Source: Selenomonas sp. oral taxon 126
GTDB lineage: Bacteria > Bacillota > Negativicutes > Selenomonadales > Selenomonadaceae
Length of the DNA stretch: 64,000 nucleotides
Reading direction: 5' to 3'
Assembly: GCF_001683335.1 (NCBI RefSeq)
Contig: NZ_CP016201.1
Location: 806,488 to 870,487, forward strand
The notes under the pieces were generated by a model, which was given only the letters and a program-made list of their open reading frames with translations, did not search any database and had not been told where the DNA came from. Position 1 is the first letter of the stretch. The number at the start of each line of letters is the position of its first letter. Positions 49,323-58,989 of the stretch are shown piece after piece. A program made the translations under genes and the position numbers.

Positions 49323-52300
49323 TCACTTCATCACACGATTCATCAGCGTTTGGAAATCGTCCACACAGTCATAGACGACAGCATCACTTAGCTTTTCAAA
49401 GAGCCGCTTCACGCAGGCGATCTTTGCCTGCTCGATGGGACGCTGCTGCAGCGTCGAGAGCGAGCCCTTCGTCTCCGCGACGAAGTAGATATGCTTCACC
49501 GAGCCCTCATGAAAGACAATCGCCCAGTCCGGCGCATAGCTGCCAACCGGCGTTGGGATCTTGAACCCACGCGGCAGCTTGGCATAGCAGAGCACCTCCT
49601 CCTGCCCGTCCATCGCCTCGGCAAAACGCTTCTCCACCTGCCCGTCGGGGAAGAGATACTTCTGAATCGCCCGCTTCGCCTCGTACGCCTCCGCGAGCGG
49701 CCGTCGTTCCGTCATAAAAATACTCGAATCATAGCTGCCCACCCCCATATTGTAGGTAATGTGATCGATCACCGTCGTCGCCTTCTGCTCCAGGATGAGA
49801 CAGATCATCTTACGGATGAACTCCTCGGGATTTTCACGGTACAGCGCAAAGACCGCAGGACGGATTCCGCGCAGAATCTCAGCAACCGTGCGCCGCGTGA
49901 GCGTCGTCCCCGCTGCAATACGCCCGATCAGATCATACGTCACCGTACCCACATTCGTCCTCTTCAGCGTGCGCGTCCGACTTTTCCCATAGTCGAAACT
50001 CATGCCGTCCGCCACCATCTGCGCATCCAGATCCGTCTGCTGACTGCCGTAGGTGATCGTGTATTGGAGACGGCTCACATCCAGTCTCCCGTTGATGTGA
50101 TCGATCGCATTTCGGATCAGCTCCGAGGAGGAAAAATGCACCGTATACACATATTTGTGATTGATCTTTTTCCAGAGCTCTTGGAACTCTTTCCGATAAA
50201 AATGCTCATTCAGCGGATTCGGCGGTGTATTCGTCTCATTGGCATCGTGGAACATATCCCGCAGCACGCTCTCGTCGTAGATCGCCTGCACGAGGCGATG
50301 AACCCCCTCCGCCATCGGCACAAGCATCTCGGGCAGTGGCGCGAGCGTCCCCGTCGCAAGTGCCGTGCGATAGTCCTCCGTCACATGGTCATCATCGTCG
50401 ATGTAGTCATGACGCAGGAGGTACTTATAGATGGCACGCGCCTGTGTTTTATCAAGCTGAACTACAGAACCATCCGCCGACTGCACCGTCTTCCCCTGGA
50501 AATACGCCTCTGACGCCGCCTTCGGACGCACGCGCAGCTCTGCCTCCATCTGCTTTTGCAGATCGCCGACAAAACCCGCATAGCTCTCGCTCGCGATCAC
50601 CGTCAGCACATTCACCTCATGCACCGCATCCCCGAGCACCGTCCGATCCATCCGCTGTCCCGTCTGATCGACCGCGAGACGCAGACCTCTGCCCACCTCC
50701 TGCCGCTTCGCCGTCACACTCGCTGCGTGCTTGAGCGTACAGATCTGGAACACATTCGGATTGTCCCACCCCTCGCGCAACGCGGAGTGGGAGAAGATCA
50801 CGCGCGTCGGCTCATCGAACGAAAGCAGTCGCTCCTTATCCTTCAGGATCAGATCATACGCCGAGATATCATCCGACAGATCCGAGCCGCGCCTGAGACT
50901 ACTATCCACCGCGCGTCCCGTCTTCTTGTCAATGCTGAAATACCCTGTGTGTACCTTCTCTACAGGCACATCGTCCAGATATTTCATATACGCAGGGTCA
51001 AAAATGTCGCGGTTTTCGTTCATCACCGCGCGGTACTCCTCCTCGAAGATCTGCCCGTACTCCCCAAGCACGGCATTTCCGTCTGCATCATACTGACGGT
51101 ACTTCGCCACCTCATCGATGAAGAATAGCGAGAGCGTCTTGATCCCACGTCGGTAGAGCCGCTGCTCCTTCTCAAAATGCGAGACAATCGTCTCACGGAT
51201 CTGCACCCGCCGGAGATCCGCCTCCGACACATCGCCCTGCACATCTCCCGTATGGAGGGTTATTCCGTTCAGGAAAAGCACCGTTCCCGCAGCAGCATCG
51301 ATGTGCTCTACCACATAGCCCTCATACTGCGCCATCCCGCCCGAGAGATAGCAGAGATTGTCCCCTGTAGAGACAATGCGCACCTCACGCTTCACCCCGC
51401 CCTTATATGCCACCTCGAACTCGATCCGCGCACGCGGCGGAACTTTGGGCGAGAGCACGATCTCCGCGAGATAGAGATAGCGCCCCGTCCCCGGCAGGTT
51501 CTTCACCTCGAACCCCTTCACCTCGATCTTCTTCACCAGACGCGCATTGTAGGCATCCACCGCATCCAGCACATAGACGAGATTGTGACGCTCCGCGTGC
51601 GTCGCCGAATAGTTCAGCGTAAAGAGCGGGGCGAACTGCGCGAGCGCCTTCTGCGTCACCGAGTCCTTTTTCCCCATCTTCTGCGGCTCATCGAGAATGA
51701 GGATCGGACGGTTCGCCGCGATCACATCGATCGGACGGCGCGAGCCGAACGCATCGCGCTTCGAGTAGATGATGCGCGCCTCCTTGTTCCCGCCGCGTCC
51801 CTCGATCGACTTCTCCTCGTTCAGCGAGGCAGCGAACGCCTGCGTGTTGATGATCATCACCGAGAGCCCCGCATCGGCAGAGAACGCATCCAGCTGATTC
51901 AGATTCGCACTGCTGTAGACGAAGAACCGCGCCTTTCGCCCGTAGTGCTCCATGAAATGCTCCGCCGTCATCTCAAAGGACTTCTTCACGCCCTCGCGGA
52001 TCGCAATGCTCGGCACCACCACGATGAACTTGCTCCAGCCATAGCGGCGGTTCAGCTCGAACATCGTCTTGATATAGACATACGTCTTGCCCGTCCCCGT
52101 CTCCATCTCCACATCCAGCGCGCACGCGCCGAGCGGTGCAGAGATCGTATCAGACAGATGGAGATTGCGTGCGCTCTGCACACTGCGGATATTCGCGAGC
52201 AGCTGCTCCTTCGTCAGATGCACCTCCTCATTGCGAAAACCATCGTCCGCCTCCGCCGTGAGAAGGGGTGCATTCGCATAGCTCTCCTGCACGGACAGCA

Positions 52301-52436
52301 GATTCCCCTGTGCAGCGCCCGTCCCCACATCACGCAGATACGTTGTGCGTGCAGCGTACGGCTGCCCGTCGAACACGCTGACAACCGCCTCCACCGCATC
52401 CGTCTGGTACGGCTGCACCGTAAAGTGAAACTTCAT
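49323..52436 (-). CDS. type III restriction enzyme, Res subunit
   Basis: 1037 residues. SF2 helicase motifs: Walker A M-E-T-G-T-G-K-T near 115, I-L-D-E-P-Q-K, S-A-L-R-E-G-W-D-N-P-N and G-R-G-L-R-L. The C-terminal PD-(D/E)XK endonuclease shows A-P-D-W-A-I-V...V-A-E-T-K-G, so the nuclease residues look intact. It moves along DNA and cuts near unmethylated asymmetric sites together with Mod. ATG 52436 follows GAGGAGATG. It is separated from mod by 420 bp holding a type I TA cassette instead of the usual short gap. Confidence 0.92.
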   Translation of the reverse strand: MKFHFTVQPYQTDAVEAVVSVFDGQPYAARTTYLRDVGTGAAQGNLLSVQESYANAPLLTAEADDGFRNEEVHLTKEQLLANIRSVQSARNLHLSDTISAPLGACALDVEMETGTGKTYVYIKTMFELNRRYGWSKFIVVVPSIAIREGVKKSFEMTAEHFMEHYGRKARFFVYSSANLNQLDAFSADAGLSVMIINTQAFAASLNEEKSIEGRGGNKEARIIYSKRDAFGSRRPIDVIAANRPILILDEPQKMGKKDSVTQKALAQFAPLFTLNYSATHAERHNLVYVLDAVDAYNARLVKKIEVKGFEVKNLPGTGRYLYLAEIVLSPKVPPRARIEFEVAYKGGVKREVRIVSTGDNLCYLSGGMAQYEGYVVEHIDAAAGTVLFLNGITLHTGDVQGDVSEADLRRVQIRETIVSHFEKEQRLYRRGIKTLSLFFIDEVAKYRQYDADGNAVLGEYGQIFEEEYRAVMNENRDIFDPAYMKYLDDVPVEKVHTGYFSIDKKTGRAVDSSLRRGSDLSDDISAYDLILKDKERLLSFDEPTRVIFSHSALREGWDNPNVFQICTLKHAASVTAKRQEVGRGLRLAVDQTGQRMDRTVLGDAVHEVNVLTVIASESYAGFVGDLQKQMEAELRVRPKAASEAYFQGKTVQSADGSVVQLDKTQARAIYKYLLRHDYIDDDDHVTEDYRTALATGTLAPLPEMLVPMAEGVHRLVQAIYDESVLRDMFHDANETNTPPNPLNEHFYRKEFQELWKKINHKYVYTVHFSSSELIRNAIDHINGRLDVSRLQYTITYGSQQTDLDAQMVADGMSFDYGKSRTRTLKRTNVGTVTYDLIGRIAAGTTLTRRTVAEILRGIRPAVFALYRENPEEFIRKMICLILEQKATTVIDHITYNMGVGSYDSSIFMTERRPLAEAYEAKRAIQKYLFPDGQVEKRFAEAMDGQEEVLCYAKLPRGFKIPTPVGSYAPDWAIVFHEGSVKHIYFVAETKGSLSTLQQRPIEQAKIACVKRLFEKLSDAVVYDCVDDFQTLMNRVMK

Positions 52437-52583
52437 CAGAGCATCTCCTCGCCGAAATATTCTCCACAGTACAACAATAAAAAAGGCAGCTCCACGCTGC
52501 CAGATATGATATAATGAATGCAAGCGCTATCACAAATGGTAGGCGGTCGTTCTCAGCCCCTGTATCATAAAGGGGGCATGCCT

Positions 52584-52652
52584 ATGGGACCATACGAATT
52601 TCTTTCGCTGGTATTCCTCGTTACGATCTGCATCGTAATATCGAAGGCATAA
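52584..52652 (+). CDS. 22-residue hydrophobic type I toxin, cassette 3 (between mod and res)
   Basis: ATG 52584 to TAA 52652 encodes M-G-P-Y-E-F-L-S-L-V-F-L, then a hydrophobic stretch ending S-K-A, the same family as the toxins at 33917 and 34207. AAAGGGGG precedes the ATG and can pair with GCCCC 14 bases earlier. An extended -10 (TGATATAAT, 52507-52515) starts the mRNA, and a CCCCGCCT/AGGCGGGG hairpin (52657-52688) ends it. It is on the opposite strand to res and mod. Confidence 0.75.
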   Translation: MGPYEFLSLVFLVTICIVISKA

Positions 52653-52779
52653 GAAACCCCGCCTCGTAGCTGCTAACTTCAGGCGGGGATCTTATCTCAA
52701 TCGGAAATTAGTGGGGCTGACCGTTTACCGATAGCGCCCTTTCTATCTCTATTATATGCAGAGCAGCACAATACGTCAA
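52650..52779 (-). ncRNA. type I antitoxin RNA, cassette 3
   Basis: On the minus strand TTGACG (52779-52774) and TATAAT (52756-52751), 17 bp apart, start an RNA near 52745 (GATAGAAAGGGCGC). It runs to the shared AGGCGGGG/CCCCGCCT hairpin and TTTCTT, overlapping the toxin mRNA's 3' end. The promoter lies about 75 bp downstream of the mod stop codon. Confidence 0.7.
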
Positions 52780-52855
52780 CGAAAAAAATACAGAAATACG
52801 TCTTCTGCACTGCTATTTCGCCTTTTTGCATATTTCAATATTTCAAAACAACAGC

Positions 52856-54757
52856 TCAGAGCACCCTCCGCACCGTTGCGGGGCTGTACGCCGCAAAGAG
52901 CTGGTCGAAATTCGTGAGAGCACTGTCGTCCGCCATCGAGGCATCACGGAACACCGCATAGTACGGCTTTCGCTTGGCGATTGCCGTTACCGCCTCGTCC
53001 GTCACCGCGCGGTCGAAACACGCGAGGAGGAAGCCGTCCGCGACGTTAAAGACGCGTTTCCCCGCGATCTCCTCCACCGTAATCGGCGCCGAGAGCGGGA
53101 TGCCGAGATCGAGCATCGTCTGAACGAGCAAATCCTCCGGCGTGCGATCCGCCTTGACATTGTCCACCTGCGCGAAAAGCCCGTCCTGCGTCACCGCATC
53201 GGGCGCATAGTAGACATCGGTCATATTGCTCGTATCGAGCCGCAGACAACGGAATCCGAGGTCAAGCTCTGCTGCCTTCTCGCCCGTCTCAGCCGCGATC
53301 TTCGCCCCCGCGCGGCGAATGCGCTCCTTGCCGATCTCGCAGATATTCCGATAGCCCGCTTTGTAGGCTGTGCCGCCCTCGTCCGTCGCCTCGGGCAGCT
53401 GCACCATGATGAACTTACGAGACCCTCCATCCTCGGCGTTCCGTGCCATGAGTGCGTGCGCCGTTGCTGCCGACCCCGAGAAAAAATCCAATACAATGGA
53501 ATCCTTCTTCAGATTTGCAAGTGTAAGGAGACGTGTAAGAAGGCGCACAGGCTTCGGACCATCGAATACTCCCGCATCAAAGAGTTGAGTAACTTCCTTC
53601 GCCCCCTCCTGACTGTGCCCGACATCTTTATAAAACAGAATCGAAGTGGGTGCCATCCCGTCATACTTCAGTTCGGACAGAAATCTCTTAATACATGGTA
53701 CGCCGTTACCATCCTCCCCGAACCAAATCCGATTATCATGGAGTCTCTCTAAAAATTTATTTTTAGAGAGCCTCCAGCAGCGTCCTGCTGGAGGCTCTAT
53801 TACTCGCCCCGAAGGGGCGGTAATTTGATAGTCATTTTCGGCAGTATACGTTTTGACAGACATATCACTTGGTTTCCATATGCCTCTCGGATCATTATCG
53901 GGGTTTTGATAGCGCGCATTCGCCTCCTCCGTGCGTGGCAGACGCCCGATCTGAAAACTGTTAATATCACGCGCATACATGAGCACATAGTCATGACTGT
54001 TGGAGATATACCTTGCGTCATTTTTTGGCGCATAAGCCCGTTCCCAAACAAGTTCCGCAATAAAATTTTGCTCGCCGAAAATCTCATTGCAAACCTTCTT
54101 GAGATTCTCCTGCTCGCTGTCATCAATACTGATAAAGATAACGCCATCCTCCGCAAGCAGACTCTTTGCCACCTTGAGACGCGGATAGATCATATTCAGC
54201 CAGTCTGTATGGAAGCGCCCGTTGCTGTCCAGATTCTTTTTGAAATCATAGACCATATTTCCGTACTCATCATAGGGAACATTCGCCGCAACGAAATCCC
54301 CGCCCTCCATCGCAAAGTCATCATCGTACACAAAGGCATCATTCCCCGTATTATACGGCGGATCGATATAGATCATCTTCACCTTGCCGAGGTAGGTCTC
54401 TTGGAGCAGCTTCAGCACATCGAGGTTATCCCCCTCGATGTAGAGATTCTCGCTGTCGAATCCGCCCGCCGTACCGTCCCGCCCGATACTGTCCTCCACG
54501 ATGGGGCGTAGCGTCGCATGGATCGGCGCATTCGCCGCAAGGATCGCCTGCCGCTTGTCGGGCCATGTGAATGCATAGCGCTCCTCGCGCCCCTCCACGA
54601 TCTCGCGCGCGAGCTCCTGCCGCAGCACATCGAAGTCGATCGCCTGCACGGCCTTCCCGTCCCGCATGACCTCCGTCAGAGCATTCGGGAACAGCCGCCC
54701 CACCGCCTCGATATGCGCCGCCACGTTGTCCCTGCTGTGCATCTTCAGCTTATCCAT
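52856..54757 (-). CDS. type III DNA methyltransferase, Mod subunit
   Basis: 633 residues, a beta-class adenine methylase. The catalytic M-I-Y-I-D-P-P-Y-N-T-G comes first (near 130); the AdoMet-binding D-F-F-S-G-S-A-A-T-A-H comes late (near 430). The variable target-recognition region lies between them. It sets the specificity for Res and protects host DNA. No short repeat tract of the phase-variable kind is seen in it. The start follows AGTGAGATTGTA without a strong Shine-Dalgarno and lies 21 bases after the OLD-like gene's stop, so the two may be coupled. Confidence 0.92.
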   Translation of the reverse strand: MDKLKMHSRDNVAAHIEAVGRLFPNALTEVMRDGKAVQAIDFDVLRQELAREIVEGREERYAFTWPDKRQAILAANAPIHATLRPIVEDSIGRDGTAGGFDSENLYIEGDNLDVLKLLQETYLGKVKMIYIDPPYNTGNDAFVYDDDFAMEGGDFVAANVPYDEYGNMVYDFKKNLDSNGRFHTDWLNMIYPRLKVAKSLLAEDGVIFISIDDSEQENLKKVCNEIFGEQNFIAELVWERAYAPKNDARYISNSHDYVLMYARDINSFQIGRLPRTEEANARYQNPDNDPRGIWKPSDMSVKTYTAENDYQITAPSGRVIEPPAGRCWRLSKNKFLERLHDNRIWFGEDGNGVPCIKRFLSELKYDGMAPTSILFYKDVGHSQEGAKEVTQLFDAGVFDGPKPVRLLTRLLTLANLKKDSIVLDFFSGSAATAHALMARNAEDGGSRKFIMVQLPEATDEGGTAYKAGYRNICEIGKERIRRAGAKIAAETGEKAAELDLGFRCLRLDTSNMTDVYYAPDAVTQDGLFAQVDNVKADRTPEDLLVQTMLDLGIPLSAPITVEEIAGKRVFNVADGFLLACFDRAVTDEAVTAIAKRKPYYAVFRDASMADDSALTNFDQLFAAYSPATVRRVL

Positions 54758-54778
54758 TACAATCTCACTTTTCTAGTC

Positions 54779-56608
54779 CTATATGTTTTTGATCATCTTA
54801 CTATATGTCATTTGAAATGCACGATCAAACTTCTCAAAAAACAATATCAACTCTTCTATAGTAGAATAGTCGCCGTAGTAGTAGTTAAGCAGGTTTGTTG
54901 CATCTATAAACGCCCATACCTTTCCATTTTTCTCAATATCTCCAAAAATATTTTTTAGATCATCATTATTAAAGTCCGACGCAAGATCTACAAACCATGA
55001 CCGAATTTTGGAGGCAGTATACAAAGCGGTTTCTTCCTGTTGATCAAGAGTACGCCAAAAAATTGTATGATTAGTCTCCACATTCATTATCTGATACATC
55101 ATTCTATAAAGGAACGATTCCGGGGCGAAATAATCGGGAAAGAAGCATATATTGTTCCTCTTTGTTTCTCTATCAGATAGGTTATCCTTATGAGGATCAT
55201 ATTTCCTGTCCAAGTATTCTCTTATTTTGGGTTTGTGCTCTGTTTGCTTATGACGAGCATCTCCATCCAATAGAAAGATGACTTGATCAGAATAGGGTCG
55301 ATCTGCCTGAGAAAACCTCAATAATTCTTCGCAGCCAAGAGATGTTACAATGGGGTTAATTAAGCAAGCCGCATGACGATATTTCTTGATATTTTCAAGT
55401 CTACATTTTATTTTAGAGGCATATTCCTGCAAAACATTTCCTCTCAGCGTCCCCTTTTCTTCCAATGTACTACATTGATGATAAAGTGCTCCAACAAGCA
55501 TATTAAAAAGATGTTTTCCAACCTCATCCTCAAAATATACTTTGGGTTTTGGTTTTTGATACGTCACTTTTCCCAATAAATCAGCTTTCAAAAATTCATA
55601 TAACTGTTGAACCGTGACCATAGGTGCAGATGGATTTTTTAGATACACAACTCCATAATCATTCGGATTTTTCTTGTGTTTTCCCAATAATTCCTTCAAC
55701 ACCGTCAACGAGTGTGTAGTCACAACAAATTGGATATTTAATTCATTAGCCAACTTATCCATTAAATCCAATAGCCGTATCTGAGTGTCCGGATGTAATG
55801 AAACTTCAATCTCGTCAATACAAATAAGTGCTCCATTGTAATTGTCTTGCTGTGATAAAATATAAATATCCACAAGCGCACTAATAATATTTCCGAGATT
55901 ATCCTGCCCGACAGACTTACCAAGTGCAGGTGTGTTCTCCATTTCCATATGTAACGAAGACCGTGTGCTTGCTTCCTTATCTACAATGCTAAGATCCCCA
56001 TCCTGTTTAATGCTCCCTGGCATAACGGAATTGTACCAATCACAAAATTTTGTATGCGCCTTGCTGTGATAAAGCTTGTTATTTCTTCGAACCTCTTTAA
56101 CACTCACAGATTCCTTACGTTCACCTAAAGGATATAATCTAGAAATACTCAAATAAATAGTCGGTATAGGAATCCTGGCCGCTCCTCCCACATTGAAATT
56201 TTCTTTTGCTATAAGCTCTGCTTCCTTTATGGTCATATCATCCCTCTCCTTGTTAGAGGTTCTCGGAATAATACGAATACCACGATTTGACTCTGTATCA
56301 TTCTTAAAAGTCAGGCACTTAAGAACTGTTTCATCTGTATTGTCACTGCCATAACGCAAATAAATAGTATAGTCATCATAGGCTTCTTCAGGAGAAATAT
56401 AAAAGAAGTCATAAAACTTTGGTTGAAAATTGCCTCCAAAGGCAGAGCTTTTACCAAGTCCTGATCCAGAGGCAATTAACGATATAAGATTGGACTTACC
56501 GACACCATTCTGCCCACTTATCACAGTGATTTTTCTACTTATATCAAATTCCACATCATGAAAACTCCTAAACTCCTCAACTTTTACATGTTGAATTTTT
56601 GTTCCCAT
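54779..56608 (-). CDS. OLD-like ATPase with TOPRIM nuclease domain
   Basis: 609 residues. N-terminal ATPase: Walker A I-S-G-Q-N-G-V-G-K-S-N, Walker B A-L-I-C-I-D-E-I-E-V-S-L-H-P, and the T-T-H-S-L-T-V switch. From about 360 a TOPRIM-like part: K-V-Y-F-E-D-E-V-G-K-H (Glu) and V-I-F-L-L-D-G-D-A-R-H (Asp-x-Asp). This is the architecture of OLD nucleases and GajA. ATG 56608 with GAGGTGAG is preferred over GTG 56617. Base composition is clearly AT-richer than mod/res. It starts 12 bases after the D12 methylase, with no UvrD-like GajB partner. Confidence 0.78.
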   Translation of the reverse strand: MGTKIQHVKVEEFRSFHDVEFDISRKITVISGQNGVGKSNLISLIASGSGLGKSSAFGGNFQPKFYDFFYISPEEAYDDYTIYLRYGSDNTDETVLKCLTFKNDTESNRGIRIIPRTSNKERDDMTIKEAELIAKENFNVGGAARIPIPTIYLSISRLYPLGERKESVSVKEVRRNNKLYHSKAHTKFCDWYNSVMPGSIKQDGDLSIVDKEASTRSSLHMEMENTPALGKSVGQDNLGNIISALVDIYILSQQDNYNGALICIDEIEVSLHPDTQIRLLDLMDKLANELNIQFVVTTHSLTVLKELLGKHKKNPNDYGVVYLKNPSAPMVTVQQLYEFLKADLLGKVTYQKPKPKVYFEDEVGKHLFNMLVGALYHQCSTLEEKGTLRGNVLQEYASKIKCRLENIKKYRHAACLINPIVTSLGCEELLRFSQADRPYSDQVIFLLDGDARHKQTEHKPKIREYLDRKYDPHKDNLSDRETKRNNICFFPDYFAPESFLYRMMYQIMNVETNHTIFWRTLDQQEETALYTASKIRSWFVDLASDFNNDDLKNIFGDIEKNGKVWAFIDATNLLNYYYGDYSTIEELILFFEKFDRAFQMTYSKMIKNI

Positions 56609-56620
56609 TTTTCTCACCTC

Positions 56621-57505
56621 TTAATCTATAATATCTCGTAAGAGTGCCTGCCCCTCACACATGGACAGTTCTGATTCCGTAGGAATCATATCATTCCTGC
56701 GAAAGATCATGATCTCATCCACTCTTTTTTTTGTCCCGGCAGAATATGACCACGCCAACCTTCTACATGATCGCTCTCGATACAATTCTAAAATTTCGTC
56801 CTTAACATCGTATGTAATAACCCAGTCCACATTATCAAGTCGAGAGATTTGCTCACTAATACGAATATGGTCACTATATCTAAAAAAATTCATATATAAC
56901 TCATGACCTTTTGCATAATATGGTGGATCAAAATAAATCAGTGCATTATCGAAGTGCTTAGGCGCATAATGGATAAGGAAGCTGTTAATATCTTTATTAT
57001 AAAGATATATACTGTTTTTTCGTATAGCTATCTCCTGTATCCTCTTAATAAGAGCACCTCTGTTAAATCGTGCATCCATTCTCCATTTGCCACATTGGTC
57101 TTTCCCGCCAATAACGCCACCTTTAATAATCCCCGATCGATTCGTTCGGTTTAAATAGAATGTAGCAAATCCTAAATCATAACTATATTTTTGAGATTTT
57201 TCCATATATATTGTTCTTTGTCTATGCCATTCATCCATATTCAAAGGAACTGAAAGAACATCAGAAGTAAAACGATCTGTCTCTGTTAAAATAGCTCTCC
57301 AAAACGAATAAATTCCCTTGTCCAAATCATTGATTACAATTTTTGAAACAATATTATTTAAGAGCAGATTGATCGCAATTCCAGCTCCGCCAGCAAACGG
57401 TTCAATATAAGTTCCATTCATATGTCCAGTCTTCCGGATTAAAACCTCCATGAAAGAGGATAGCTTTCCTTTTCCCCCAGGATATCTTAAAGGTGAATAT
57501 ATCAT
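56621..57505 (-). CDS. D12-class (Dam-type) adenine-specific DNA methyltransferase
   Basis: 294 residues with the alpha-class order: R-Y-P-G-G-K-G-K at residue 7, AdoMet site Y-I-E-P-F-A-G-G-A-G near 33 and catalytic I-Y-F-D-P-P-Y-Y near 190. It methylates adenine in a short site, unknown here. As the first gene of the AT-rich pair with the OLD-like protein, it may mark self DNA for that nuclease. The start follows AGGGCTAGTAC weakly. The codon usage and low GC mark it as acquired. Confidence 0.85.
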   Translation of the reverse strand: MIYSPLRYPGGKGKLSSFMEVLIRKTGHMNGTYIEPFAGGAGIAINLLLNNIVSKIVINDLDKGIYSFWRAILTETDRFTSDVLSVPLNMDEWHRQRTIYMEKSQKYSYDLGFATFYLNRTNRSGIIKGGVIGGKDQCGKWRMDARFNRGALIKRIQEIAIRKNSIYLYNKDINSFLIHYAPKHFDNALIYFDPPYYAKGHELYMNFFRYSDHIRISEQISRLDNVDWVITYDVKDEILELYRERSCRRLAWSYSAGTKKRVDEIMIFRRNDMIPTESELSMCEGQALLRDIID

Positions 57506-57612
57506 GTACTAGCCCTCCAGCAACAATGTCTAATTATATAAATTACACTGTAATACTTTTAATTCCTGCACAAGTTCAATATTTTTCTTTGGCTGTTTCT
57601 CCTAGCAGATCT

Positions 57613-57921
57613 TCACCTCAAGCGCAGGCGCACCTCGAACTCCGTGCCGTAAAGGCTCGTCTCACGCGAGATGCGCGGGATATAGAACTCGCGCTTCTCC
57701 TTTGCTGCCTTTTCCCGAATAAATGTGGGCGAGGTGAAGAGGAAGCGGAACTCCTCCACGGACTCCAACTGCTCCCGCAGCTCCTGATACGCATACATGG
57801 AGAAACACGCCGCCGCAATGGACACTCTGCTGCCGCGCACAATCTCTGCCCGCAGATCGTCGCGCACCGTGTTTGTGACGTTATCGAATATCTTCACTCT
57901 GCTCCACCAAATCTTTCCCAT
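57613..57921 (-). pseudogene. N-terminal fragment of a defence-type helicase with PLD-like domain
   Basis: The minus strand from ATG 57921 encodes about 102 residues: I-F-D-N-V-T-N-T-V-R-D-D-L, then A-A-A-C-F-S-M-Y-A-Y-Q-E-L and F-R-F-L-F-T-S-P-T-F. This is the start of large SNF2/DEAD helicases with a phospholipase-D-like N-terminus found in defence islands. It stops after F-E-V-R-L-R, where the full family continues for about a thousand residues. It is likely the stub left when an older defence gene was replaced by the methylase-OLD pair. The family match is from memory. Confidence 0.5.
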
Positions 57922-57975
57922 AGAGATTGGCTCGATCAAACTTTTATCCCTATTATAACATATTTCAAAGAAATC

Positions 57976-58031
57976 AAAAGAGCCCGCCCCTGCTCCCTTG
58001 TGCAGCAAGAGAGCAGAGACGGGCTCTTTTC
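57976..58031. terminator. bidirectional terminator
   Basis: AAAAGAGCCCG and CGGGCTCTTTT enclose a second small hairpin. It ends the acid phosphatase transcript on the minus strand. Confidence 0.8.
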
Positions 58032-58042
58032 ATTGTGTTCTG

Positions 58043-58966
58043 TTACTCCGTCAGCGTCTTTACATAGAACTCCTCGCGTGCCTCGGGGCTCATGGTCATG
58101 TAGTCCTTGGCGAGGGCACTGACCCAGGAACCGTAGGCGGGGTTCGGGAAGACGATGTAGCGCGTGCCGAAGTCGGCGCGTGCATTGTCGATGAGGGCGT
58201 TGCGCTCATCGCGCGTCTTGCCCTTCGTGCCGAGCGGCAGATCGCCCGCATTGTCACCCATGTAGACGACGACATCGTAGTCTGCGGCGATCTTGTCAAA
58301 GCGCGGCTGCTTGTCGCTCTGTGTCCGATCCTCCATGAGGAGGACGTGCTCCGCGTCCACGGAGGGGAAGCCGAGTGCCTTGAGGTTCTCGATGGTCGGC
58401 TCGTAGTTGACTTCGCTCCAGCGGTTGCTGACGTAGAAGATGGCAACGCCGCGCCGTGCGACTTCGTTCAGGAAATCCGCCGCACCCGGCAGTGCCTCGG
58501 AGCGTCCCTCGTGCACGGTCGCGCGCCACCAGAGCGCATCATAACGGCCGTTGCCCGCGGCGGCAGCCGCTGCCATGGCGCGTGTGTTGTCCGTGACGGT
58601 CTCGTCGCAGTCGAGGACGATGGCGAGCGGCTTGCCGCTGCGCGCAGCGGGATTCGCCTGTGCGCGCGCAATCTCCGCGAGTGCCGCATTGTAGCCCTGA
58701 TAGCAGAGCGCACGGTATTCTGCCGACGTGCGCATCCAGAGGAGTGCCATGTACTCGGCATCGGCAAGCTGCTGTGCGCTGATCTCCTCCTCGGTGAGCG
58801 GCAGGGGCATCGGTGCGTCCTGTACGTTCTGTACGTTCGCACTTCCGCCCGTCTGTGTCACGGGGGAAGCCGCGTACACCGCACTGCCGCCGAGCAAGAA
58901 CGCCGCACTGCCGAGGGCAATCGTCTTTTTCCACGGATTCTTCCACTGGATGTTCCATGTGTTCAT
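58043..58966 (-). CDS. class C (e(P4)-type) HAD acid phosphatase / 5'-nucleotidase
   Basis: 307 residues. A signal peptide ends S-A-V-Y-A-A-S, with no lipobox, so it is periplasmic rather than lipid-anchored. The DDDD-class motifs are I-V-L-D-C-D-E-T-V-T-D-N near 118 and V-V-V-Y-M-G-D-N-A-G-D-L near 230, with Y-V-S-N-R-W-S-E between. The H. influenzae homologue dephosphorylates nucleotides (NMN, for example) for uptake, which would fit the nicotinamidase-like gene nearby. ATG 58966 is preceded only by a weak AAAGGGG. Confidence 0.87.
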   Translation of the reverse strand: MNTWNIQWKNPWKKTIALGSAAFLLGGSAVYAASPVTQTGGSANVQNVQDAPMPLPLTEEEISAQQLADAEYMALLWMRTSAEYRALCYQGYNAALAEIARAQANPAARSGKPLAIVLDCDETVTDNTRAMAAAAAAGNGRYDALWWRATVHEGRSEALPGAADFLNEVARRGVAIFYVSNRWSEVNYEPTIENLKALGFPSVDAEHVLLMEDRTQSDKQPRFDKIAADYDVVVYMGDNAGDLPLGTKGKTRDERNALIDNARADFGTRYIVFPNPAYGSWVSALAKDYMTMSPEAREEFYVKTLTE

Positions 58967-58989
58967 TGTGAAATACCCCTTTTCTTTAA

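Noticed and set aside
52856..54757. Phase-variable repeat tract in mod
   Set aside because: Type III mod genes in other bacteria often carry tandem repeats that switch frame; none was seen here and the frame is open throughout.
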